Source: an uncultured bacterium
GTDB taxonomy: Bacteria > Bacteroidota > Bacteroidia > Bacteroidales > Bacteroidaceae
NCBI GenBank assembly: GCA_905215345.1
Contig: CAJMPR010000001.1
Location: 248,001 to 312,000 of the forward strand
Direction of reading: 5' to 3'
DNA: 64,000 nucleotides
Within the stretch, counting starts at the first letter, position 1, and each line of letters starts with the position of its first letter. Under the pieces are notes generated by a model, which was not told the origin of the DNA, ran no database searches, and was given only the letters and a program-made list of their open reading frames with translations. Shown here piece after piece: positions 20,309 through 28,189 of this stretch. The translations under genes were made by a program, and so were the position numbers.

Positions 20309-22321
20309 TTAATGATATATCTTTTGATTTTTCAACGGCACAAATACCGATGAAAAGGTTTCAACACCTTCACGGGGATTAAAAACATCCACTACGTTTT
20401 TATTCCAGTCAACCCAAAACATATGAGGCACTTTCTCTTTAGTCCCATGCCCTGTCCAGTTCGTAAATACGATTCCCATTTCCGGTATATATTGCATTCC
20501 TGATAAAAATTTTAGAGGAGAACCTGCAATATCTTTATTTGAAAATTCCCAAACAACTTCCTTATCCGGATTAATCTCCACAATACGTGGATTTTTATCC
20601 ATGTCCGTAACAGCAACTAACGTATTCCCATTGGGTAATCGAATTACAGAGTGAGCACCTCCCGAAACCGGCACTTCCCAGTAGATTTTACCATTTTCAT
20701 CATATTCCACCACCTTTTTACCTCCAAAATGCGCCACCAGATAATGTCCATTATCAAGTTTACGGGCATTTCGTATAAATGATTTCTTTCCATCAGTCAC
20801 CCCCAAAGGAAGAATCGAAAGTTCTTTCATCATTTTTCCATTCGATGAAACTTCCAGCAAACGTCCGGAGTCACATTCACCTATAAATGTATTTCCATTT
20901 GCAAGGCGCTGACATGCAAATATATGACTTTTAGAATTATAACAAAATACAGTATCATTATTTCGGGTCATTTCTAATACACCACGTCCTGTAGTAAATA
21001 ATAAATTACCATTATCGAGCAGCCACACATCATTGGACAAAGGAGCGTCATGCTCCCACACTTTTTTACCTTTTTCAAATACAAAGACTTTACCTTGTGA
21101 ATAATCGGTACATACAAATGTCTCACAAGGTGAAGGTTTTATATAAGGTGCAATCTTCTTATCTTTTTCCACGATTGTAGTAGCCCAGAGAAAAGATGAA
21201 ATCACCTCCTGTCCATTTCTCTTTCTCGGACGAGTCACATAAGTCTCATAATCTTTCTGAATACCCAATCCGTTGTTAGCATCATATAAATCAATCAATC
21301 CGTCATCTTTATTGATACGAGCTTTAGACAACAAGCCAATATACCCTCTGCGTACACAGTCGCTATAATCTTTTGATGAAATAACGCCAAGTTCTATGGC
21401 ACGCTGAATGGCATAAATAAACATACCGCTGCCTGAGGTTTCCTGCCAATTACCTGGCTTTCCACCTTTATCAACAACCTGATACCATAACCCACTGTTT
21501 TCATCCTGAGTCTTTTTCAGTCCTTTCATCAAAGCACGGGTTATGTCTGTCAACTTATGATATTGAGAATGGTTCTTGGGCATAATTTCCAATGTTTCCA
21601 CTAAAATAAGTGCATACCAACCCAGTCCTTCACTCCATACTTCGGGAGCCATGCCGGTTTCAGGATTTGCCCACCGCGCATCTTTATCTTCATCCCATCC
21701 ATGATATAATAAACCCGAATCGGCTTTTGCAAGATGTCGATACATACCTATCAGTTGCTTGGCGGCCTCATCAAAACAATAGTCTGAATCACCGATGTAA
21801 CGCCCATATTTAGTCAGGAACATTTGTCCCATAAAAACACCATCCACCCAAATCTGGCCGACAGTTCCCCGCCCATGCCAGAAAACGCCGTCCGAGGTAC
21901 GCGGATAATCATCATAGCTTTTTCGTATAATATCGGCCGCTTTCTTAAATTTCTCTTCACCGGTATGGCGATAGGCCCATACAATGACAGCACCTGCCAT
22001 CATATCATCCATACTATTCCCTTTGAAATATACCAAACTGCCATCAGGACGTACCACCTCATTCGCCCAGTTTAATATATAATTATAATATTTAGCCTCA
22101 CCGGTAGCTTGCCACAATTTATCCAATCCCATCAAAAAGTATCCTTGCGGATAGCACCACGGTTTGAAAGGAATGGTTAGAGCTGACGGATAACGGGTCA
22201 TCACAGTTTGTGCGACGCCTTCGGACCATAACACAGGATTATTCCCCGGCAATTGAGCCCATATCCACGACGGTAAAATCAATAAGAAAATGACTACAAT
22301 GTTTTTCATGTAATTATTCAT
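20309..22321 (-). CDS. GH105 hydrolase fused to a C-terminal beta-propeller
   Basis: The 670-residue secreted protein has two parts. Residues about 25-385 are a GH105 domain with the catalytic aspartate in IWVDGVFM (Asp160) and acidic residues at 105-106. Residues about 390-670 are a beta-propeller with repeated strand motifs such as LDNGNLLF, LANGNTF, LDNGHYLV and LPNGNTLV. A stand-alone relative of this propeller is encoded at 35557-36456. GH105 enzymes are normally single-domain at about 370-430 residues, so the fusion is unusual. It is the first gene of the enzyme operon, just after the regulator's terminator. Methionine 5 (22309) gives a cleaner signal peptide and may be the true start. 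Confidence 0.85.
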   Translation of the reverse strand: MNNYMKNIVVIFLLILPSWIWAQLPGNNPVLWSEGVAQTVMTRYPSALTIPFKPWCYPQGYFLMGLDKLWQATGEAKYYNYILNWANEVVRPDGSLVYFKGNSMDDMMAGAVIVWAYRHTGEEKFKKAADIIRKSYDDYPRTSDGVFWHGRGTVGQIWVDGVFMGQMFLTKYGRYIGDSDYCFDEAAKQLIGMYRHLAKADSGLLYHGWDEDKDARWANPETGMAPEVWSEGLGWYALILVETLEIMPKNHSQYHKLTDITRALMKGLKKTQDENSGLWYQVVDKGGKPGNWQETSGSGMFIYAIQRAIELGVISSKDYSDCVRRGYIGLLSKARINKDDGLIDLYDANNGLGIQKDYETYVTRPRKRNGQEVISSFLWATTIVEKDKKIAPYIKPSPCETFVCTDYSQGKVFVFEKGKKVWEHDAPLSNDVWLLDNGNLLFTTGRGVLEMTRNNDTVFCYNSKSHIFACQRLANGNTFIGECDSGRLLEVSSNGKMMKELSILPLGVTDGKKSFIRNARKLDNGHYLVAHFGGKKVVEYDENGKIYWEVPVSGGAHSVIRLPNGNTLVAVTDMDKNPRIVEINPDKEVVWEFSNKDIAGSPLKFLSGMQYIPEMGIVFTNWTGHGTKEKVPHMFWVDWNKNVVDVFNPREGVETFSSVFVPLKNQKIYH

Positions 22322-22325
22322 AAAA

Positions 22326-22361
22326 AGTTTGCGCTAAGATAGGCGATTTATCTTAGCGCAA
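22326..22361 (-). terminator. Terminator of the first hybrid regulator gene
   Basis: A perfect 13-bp stem (22329-22341 with 22349-22361) is followed on the minus strand by ACTTTTTA. It lies about 60 bases past the regulator's stop and ends only 8 bases before the ATG of the GH105-propeller gene. It therefore also sits in, or just before, that operon's leader. Confidence 0.75.
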
Positions 22362-22422
22362 TTTTAGAAATTAAATCATTCATTTGAGATTCTATTCCAA
22401 AAACGAGGAAAGTACAGGGTTA

Positions 22423-25400
22423 TTAGATGTTATTCCCCTTTTCGTTATGTCTCTGTACCCATTCCGAGGGGGAATACCCATAAAAAGTTTTAAAACAGTT
22501 AGTAAAATACGCATGGCTGTTAAAGCCTGTATAGACCGAAACTTCCGAAACCGTATAATCTGATTCCAGCAATAATTTAGCTGCCACTTCCAGACGTTTA
22601 TTACGAATAAGTTCCGTTGGTGAAAGTTCGGTCACAGCTTTCAACTTCCTATAAAGGTTGGCACGGCTCAACCCCAATTCCTGACTCAGCAAATCTATTC
22701 CTAAATCAGGATTGGAGATGTTCTTCTCAATCAGTTCAAAGAACCTTTGTGTAAACCGGTCATCACCGGATACGATTTCAATGCCCATTGCTTCGGGTGA
22801 GAACTTCTTTCCATATAGTTTCTTCAGTTTCTCCCGCGATTCCAATATATTATTGATACGGCAAATAAGCACATCCATGCTAAACGGTTTCACAATATAA
22901 TCATCCGCCCCAACGGTGAAACCTTCTTTAATATGTACTACCATTGACTTGGCTGTCATCAGAATAACAGGGATATGTCCCAATTGCAAATCTTGTTTCA
23001 CCCGTGAGCATAGCTCCAGGCCGTCCATTTCGGGCATCATGATATCACTGAGTATCAAATCGGGATACTTCTCAAGCGCCAGTTCCAAAGCATCTTTCCC
23101 GTTATTGACATCCCAAACATAGAAATAAGGCTCAAGACATTCCTTTACATATTTTCTTACTTCATCGTTATCCTCAGCCAGCAATACGGTCCACTTCTTT
23201 TCAATATCAAAACGAATCTCTTTATCAACAGGTATTACTCCTTCCACAGTATCTTCTCTCACCAATTGCTCTTCCTCGTATGCAGAACTACTAATCGGAA
23301 TATATATCTTAAAGATAGTGCCGGTCGGCTGATTTCTTGAAACTGAAATTATTCCCTTATGTAAATGCACGATAGAGCGGGTTAAACTCAACCCGATTCC
23401 AGTACCTACATTTTCTTTATTTTCATCTTCCCCCTGATAAAAAGGAGCAAATATATTTTTCATATCTTCTTCAGGGATTCCTTTACCGGAATCTGCTACC
23501 GACAGGCATACAAACTCTGTATTTGCAGGCAATTCATATTGTTCAAGTTGCCGCTCTGACGATAAATCAGAAAACGCTACTTTCGATAGAGCAAACACTA
23601 CCTCCCCACCATTGGGAGTAAACTTCATGGCATTGGATAGCAGATTAAACACCACTTTCTCAATAAGTGTCTTGTCGAACCATGCAGATAACCGTTCTTC
23701 TTTTTTCTCAAAGGTGAAAGTGATGGACTTCTTAGCGGCCAAATGATTGAATGCATAATAAATCTCAAGCATAAAAGGATACATATCTGCCTTTGTAATA
23801 CGCAGTTTAAGTTTGCCTTCCTGATTCTTACGCAGATCCATCAACTGATTTACCAGCAGCAATAATCGCTGAGTATTACTGAAAATCAGTCCGAGTTTAT
23901 TCTTCACCACCGAAGAAAACTCAGGCATAGCTACCAACTCCTGCAACGGTGCAATAATCAATGTCAACGGTGTGCGAAGTTCATGGGAAAAATTAGTAAA
24001 CATACGAATCTTAGCCTGATGGAACTCTTCTAACTGTTGCTGCTCTTTTTGTTGGAATTGCAGTTCACGTTCCAGTTTTTGTTTCTTTGTAATGTAATAC
24101 ATAATCAGTACCAGCATAGAAACAAACGTTATGACGTAAAATAAATAAGCATACCACGTTTTCCAAACAGGGGGACAAACTATAATCCTGATTGTACGTA
24201 TCTCCTGGCTCCACACTCCATCATTATTGGACGCCTTTACTTCAAATTCGTATGTACCCGGACTTAGATTTGTATAATATGCTTCCCGGCGATTACCGAT
24301 GTAGTTCCAGTCCTTGTCATATCCTTCCAGAAAAGTTGCATATTGATTTTGACGGGCAAATACATAGTTCAAAGCAGAATAGCCGATAGATATATTGTTC
24401 TGGTTATAACTCAACTTTATTTCTTCCACATCATCCAGAACGGAAGACAGGATTCCTGTCTCATCCCCCACTTCGACAACCTGATTATTTACCACTAAAC
24501 GTGTAAATACCAAAGGAGGTACATAAGAATTTAATTGCAACTCCTGCGGATTGAAAGTCACGAATCCATTATTGCCGCTGAAACATATTTCACCATTGGA
24601 CAAAAGCGTACCGCTATGGGGCGTGAATTCATAAACTCCGATACCATTCAAAGAATTATAATTAACAAATGTATCCGTTTTAGGATCAAATTCTGAAATA
24701 CCGTTACTGACACTTATCCATAACTTGTGATTCCTGTCTTCTACGATAGCACAGACATCATTATCTATCAATCCCTGTTCCTGAGTGAACGTCTTCACAA
24801 TCCCCTCTTTTTCATCGTATAACGAAATACCACCACCAAAAGTACCAACCCAAATATAACCGGAAGCATCACGGACAATACTCGTCACATAATTGCTCAG
24901 TAATTTGAACGGTTTCTTTGAATCGGTATTATAATAAGTCATCTCTTTCTTGTTGACATCATATTTAATCAATCCGTCATTACGCGTGCCCACTAATAAA
25001 ATACCGTCTCTCAATTTCATCAAACAGCGGACACTGCCAATCTGACAAGAATCTTTTCCGCCATTATATAAGAAAGTATCCTTAAGTTCCTTTCGGGACG
25101 ATAGAAACATCAGACCGGTTTTAGGGTCCGAACTGGCCATCCACAGTCCGCCTTCATCTACCATCAGTGAATAAAGAGACATATCTTTGGGAAACTGATA
25201 ATATAACTGATACTTCTTGGTGCGCGTATCAAATTGATAAATAGTCCCCTTATTCGTGCCGCACCAAAGTGTATTCCCATCCAGTAACAGTCCCTTTATA
25301 ATATTCCGGCTATATTGAAGCTGAGAAGCATTATCTATCGGATAATAGTAATATTTACCATTTTTCAGATTATAGTCGAGCAGGCCACGTCCCTCTGTCG

Positions 25401-26514
25401 CCATATACAAACATCCGCCTTCTGTGCACGCCATACTGCCATATATACCGAAGAGGGCATCGAATACAGTGGTGGGATCATGAAAATCGAAACGGTTATT
25501 AAAACGGTTCGAATAGCTCACTCCACCCGCATAAGTACCTACCCAGATAGTCTGGTTATTGTCTACAAACAAAGAATAGATTGAGAAATGACTTAGATTC
25601 CCCCTTTCCAGAGAAGCATCCGTATGTTTCAGGAAAGTATTATCGGTAAGATCAAGCGTATACAGTCCGTCAAAAGTACCAACCAATAATATACCATGAG
25701 ATTCTGCTATGCAACGAACACTATTGGTCGTCAAAATACTATTATCCTTATGATACTTTATAATTTCCTCCTTATCCATATCTATTCTGAACAAGCCGCA
25801 GGTACTGCTGCCCCCCCACAGATATCCTTTGGAGTCTTCGTACAAAGTAGAAACATTATTGTTGGGCAAACGAACTTTTGAGGTTGATGTTGAAAAATGC
25901 CGCTGCACCTTCATATTCATATCACACACAAACAAACCCTTGTTGGCAGTTCCAATCATAATCCGGTGCTCCTTCGTTTCATATATAACGGCAATGAATT
26001 CATCCTTGATTTTACCATTCAAGTCTATTCGTTGGAAAACATCCATTTCGCGCACATAAAGATACAGTCCGGTTGTAGTACCTACCCATAAACGGCTACG
26101 GCTGTCCACAAATAAACTACGGATATCCGCCTTTGCAAGTGCACCGTATTGTTCATCAGTATATTGTTTGATTCGATTGGTCGTCAGGTCCAACTTATTT
26201 AATCCACGTGCTGTTCCTATCCAAAGATTATGGTTGTGATCTTCCACCAACGAAATGATATTATTATCACTCAGGCTGAGCGAATCTTCAGGCGTATGCT
26301 TATATACAAGGAATTCGCTACCATCGTAACGGTTAAGACCGTTACGGGTAGCGAACCACATAAACCCTTTTGAATCTTGTAATATTTTAATAACAGAAAT
26401 TTGAGACAATCCATCCTTCAAATTCAAATTTGAGAAATAGAAAGTTCCGTTATTTTGAGCATTTACTCCTATATAAGTCAATAAAGAAAATAGCAATAGA
26501 ATAAATTTTCTCAT
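22423..26514 (-). CDS. Hybrid two-component system regulator (HTCS)
   Basis: The 1,363-residue protein has a signal peptide and then many Reg_prop repeats making two sensor propellers (about 25-670). A Y_Y_Y domain (about 680-770) and one membrane span (about 788-810) follow. The histidine kinase has its H box in SHELRTPLTLI (His near 843) and an ATPase domain. The receiver has its aspartate in LSDIMMP (near 1155), and an AraC-type DNA-binding domain closes the protein (about 1250-1363). One chain therefore senses a periplasmic oligosaccharide and activates transcription. It adjoins the enzyme operon and susCD and is their likely activator. A near-consensus promoter lies just upstream. Confidence 0.95.
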   Translation of the reverse strand: MRKFILLLFSLLTYIGVNAQNNGTFYFSNLNLKDGLSQISVIKILQDSKGFMWFATRNGLNRYDGSEFLVYKHTPEDSLSLSDNNIISLVEDHNHNLWIGTARGLNKLDLTTNRIKQYTDEQYGALAKADIRSLFVDSRSRLWVGTTTGLYLYVREMDVFQRIDLNGKIKDEFIAVIYETKEHRIMIGTANKGLFVCDMNMKVQRHFSTSTSKVRLPNNNVSTLYEDSKGYLWGGSSTCGLFRIDMDKEEIIKYHKDNSILTTNSVRCIAESHGILLVGTFDGLYTLDLTDNTFLKHTDASLERGNLSHFSIYSLFVDNNQTIWVGTYAGGVSYSNRFNNRFDFHDPTTVFDALFGIYGSMACTEGGCLYMATEGRGLLDYNLKNGKYYYYPIDNASQLQYSRNIIKGLLLDGNTLWCGTNKGTIYQFDTRTKKYQLYYQFPKDMSLYSLMVDEGGLWMASSDPKTGLMFLSSRKELKDTFLYNGGKDSCQIGSVRCLMKLRDGILLVGTRNDGLIKYDVNKKEMTYYNTDSKKPFKLLSNYVTSIVRDASGYIWVGTFGGGISLYDEKEGIVKTFTQEQGLIDNDVCAIVEDRNHKLWISVSNGISEFDPKTDTFVNYNSLNGIGVYEFTPHSGTLLSNGEICFSGNNGFVTFNPQELQLNSYVPPLVFTRLVVNNQVVEVGDETGILSSVLDDVEEIKLSYNQNNISIGYSALNYVFARQNQYATFLEGYDKDWNYIGNRREAYYTNLSPGTYEFEVKASNNDGVWSQEIRTIRIIVCPPVWKTWYAYLFYVITFVSMLVLIMYYITKKQKLERELQFQQKEQQQLEEFHQAKIRMFTNFSHELRTPLTLIIAPLQELVAMPEFSSVVKNKLGLIFSNTQRLLLLVNQLMDLRKNQEGKLKLRITKADMYPFMLEIYYAFNHLAAKKSITFTFEKKEERLSAWFDKTLIEKVVFNLLSNAMKFTPNGGEVVFALSKVAFSDLSSERQLEQYELPANTEFVCLSVADSGKGIPEEDMKNIFAPFYQGEDENKENVGTGIGLSLTRSIVHLHKGIISVSRNQPTGTIFKIYIPISSSAYEEEQLVREDTVEGVIPVDKEIRFDIEKKWTVLLAEDNDEVRKYVKECLEPYFYVWDVNNGKDALELALEKYPDLILSDIMMPEMDGLELCSRVKQDLQLGHIPVILMTAKSMVVHIKEGFTVGADDYIVKPFSMDVLICRINNILESREKLKKLYGKKFSPEAMGIEIVSGDDRFTQRFFELIEKNISNPDLGIDLLSQELGLSRANLYRKLKAVTELSPTELIRNKRLEVAAKLLLESDYTVSEVSVYTGFNSHAYFTNCFKTFYGYSPSEWVQRHNEKGNNI

Positions 26515-26548
26515 GTAGATATTGTGTTTTCAACGTATTATATGAAGG

Positions 26549-26578
26549 CAAAAGTACGCTAATTTTCCATTATTCAAA
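26549..26578 (-). promoter_or_regulatory. Promoter of the first HTCS gene
   Basis: On the minus strand there is TTTG (26578 to 26575), 18 bp, then TACTTTTG (26556 to 26549), matching the Bacteroides -33/-7 pattern. Transcription would start about 28 bases before the HTCS start codon. Confidence 0.6.
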
Positions 26579-26621
26579 GTTATATAGCTTATATTATTTA
26601 TAATCGAGAGTTAATCAGCAA

Positions 26622-26666
26622 GTAGTTAAGTAGAATAGAATATACAGACTATTTCTACTTAACTAC
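26622..26666 (-). terminator. Stem-loop after the GH105 gene
   Basis: A perfect 14-bp inverted repeat (26622-26635 with 26653-26666) lies directly after the GH105 stop codon. There is no clear U-run on the minus strand, so termination is probable rather than certain. It separates this gene from the HTCS promoter. Confidence 0.55.
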
Positions 26667-26672
26667 ATTCCA

Positions 26673-27812
26673 TCACTTAGAAAGCAGCTCCGTAGCGCAC
26701 CACAACAGGGGAGCATGAGCATGCAAGTCACCGGTTATCTGCATACGGGTCATATAATGATTCTTGTCATTTTTAATATTAGTACCCTCGCAGACATTTG
26801 TCAATTCATCGTCTGCATTCAGATAAGAGACCAGTGCCAACCAGCCTTTCATTGCAGCGGGTTCATAGGTCTTCTTGTCCAACCAACCATGTTTCACTCC
26901 TACCAACATGGCATACGTAAACATTGCCGTACCCGAAGTCTCCTTATAGGATGCGGGTTCATCAATCAATTGATGCCACATTCCATCAGCGTCTTGATTT
27001 TTCAACAAAGTAGCCATCATAGTCTTGTATGCTCCCATGATAGCAGCACGGTTAGGATTGTCTTTCGGAAGAACAGACAGGAGACGTGACATTCCGGCAG
27101 CCATCCAACCGTTACCGCGTGCCCAGAAAAAAGGTGCATCGGGAGAGTGATAGAACAATCCGTTAGGACGTTGTATCTTATCCAGATACATCACCATCTC
27201 GGCAGCCGCACGGTCTATATACTTACGGTCGCCCGTAGCGAGATAGGCTTGCGACTGAATAGTGGTAATCATAAACATATCGTCAATCCATACACGCGTC
27301 TGCCAGGAATAACCTTGACCGGCATACGCCTTTTGTTCCGGCTTGGCGTCAGCAGGTACTTCCCATTGTGTATCGGCATACTTCATACCCAAATCGAAAT
27401 ACTTTTTATCTCCGAGTTTCTGCATATAAATTTCCAAAGGAACAGCACCTACCACATTATGGTCTACATGGTTCATACGCGGCATCAGATGTTTTTCCGT
27501 AGTAAACAAAGGCTCAAAACGTTCTTTGAGTCGTCGCTGCATATCTGCATCTTTAATAGTTTTGCTGAACCACAATGCGCCCAACCAGGCACAGGCATCG
27601 GGATAAGTAATGTAATTAGGAGCCTTTTCTGCACGAGGATTACCGAAACGGGTATGTGGAGTTACGATAAACTTATTCACGATGCGAGTACCGATTTCTT
27701 TCGGATCAGCATCTTTCATACGTTTCTTCAAAGAAACATCTTGGGAACTCGCAGGGCTGCACATTAACAATGCTCCCATTACAATAGCAAAGAATTTGTT
27801 TTGTCTCATCAT
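26673..27812 (-). CDS. GH105 unsaturated uronyl hydrolase
   Basis: The 379-residue secreted enzyme has a signal peptide ending ASSQ and a single (alpha/alpha)6 domain of normal GH105 length. The catalytic motif is WIDDMFM (Asp177 or Asp178), with an acidic residue upstream in NHVDHNVVG (Asp117). The late segment WARGNGW is also typical. It would remove the unsaturated uronic acid from lyase products. It is transcribed alone, upstream of the HTCS gene, with its own -7 box. It belongs to a different branch from the two GH105 genes in the operon, whose motif is WVDG. Confidence 0.88.
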   Translation of the reverse strand: MMRQNKFFAIVMGALLMCSPASSQDVSLKKRMKDADPKEIGTRIVNKFIVTPHTRFGNPRAEKAPNYITYPDACAWLGALWFSKTIKDADMQRRLKERFEPLFTTEKHLMPRMNHVDHNVVGAVPLEIYMQKLGDKKYFDLGMKYADTQWEVPADAKPEQKAYAGQGYSWQTRVWIDDMFMITTIQSQAYLATGDRKYIDRAAAEMVMYLDKIQRPNGLFYHSPDAPFFWARGNGWMAAGMSRLLSVLPKDNPNRAAIMGAYKTMMATLLKNQDADGMWHQLIDEPASYKETSGTAMFTYAMLVGVKHGWLDKKTYEPAAMKGWLALVSYLNADDELTNVCEGTNIKNDKNHYMTRMQITGDLHAHAPLLWCATELLSK

Positions 27813-27844
27813 AGCATTATTTAAAAATTAATATTATCTGAAAA

Positions 27845-27852
27845 CAAATGTA
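27845..27852 (-). promoter_or_regulatory. Candidate -7 element for the single GH105 gene
   Basis: TACATTTG on the minus strand (27852 to 27845) matches TAnnTTTG and lies 33 bases before the start codon. No TTTG is found at the expected -33 distance, so this is tentative. Confidence 0.35.
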
Positions 27853-27994
27853 GCGGGTTTCCTTCTACTCTTTTTGTAATATTGTTCCAAATGCTATAAG
27901 TTTTGAATCAAACAAGGAAAGTTTGATTTCACTCACAGACAAGTTTCCGCTTCCTACCGCAGTCAATTGTTCTTTCTAAGCAGGGCACTTTCCG

Positions 27995-28120
27995 TACCAA
28001 AGCTTGGTATAGAAAATACCAACCGGTTGGTACAAGTAATACCAGCGGTTGGTACAGACAATACCAACGGCTGGTACAAGCAATACCAGCGCTTGGTACA
28101 AGACGTACCAAAGCTTGGTA
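27995..28120. repeat. Array of six 15-16-bp palindromes with a 22-bp period
   Basis: Units start at 27995, 28017, 28040, 28062, 28084 and 28106, giving steps of 22, 23, 22, 22 and 22. Each reads TACCAR-N3-YTGGTA or a close variant, with 7-bp spacers mostly of the form CAAGNAA. The second unit is a perfect 16-bp palindrome (TACCAACCGGTTGGTA), and the first and last are identical. Unit 4 is a flipped version of its neighbours. A degenerate seventh palindrome follows at 28127-28140. The array fills much of the 377-bp gap between the cytochrome-assembly gene's 3' end and the GH105 promoter. The gap holds no other recognisable gene. Confidence 0.88.
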
Positions 28121-28189
28121 TTTATTGGTACATGTATACCTCTATGGTTAAGCTACTTATACGACAGAAAAAGCAACGATACCCGAAAA

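Noticed and set aside
27929..28111. Small protein read across the palindrome array
   Set aside because: The frame is created by the repeats (repeated Leu-Val-Pro and Tyr-Gln patterns), with no ribosome site or domain.
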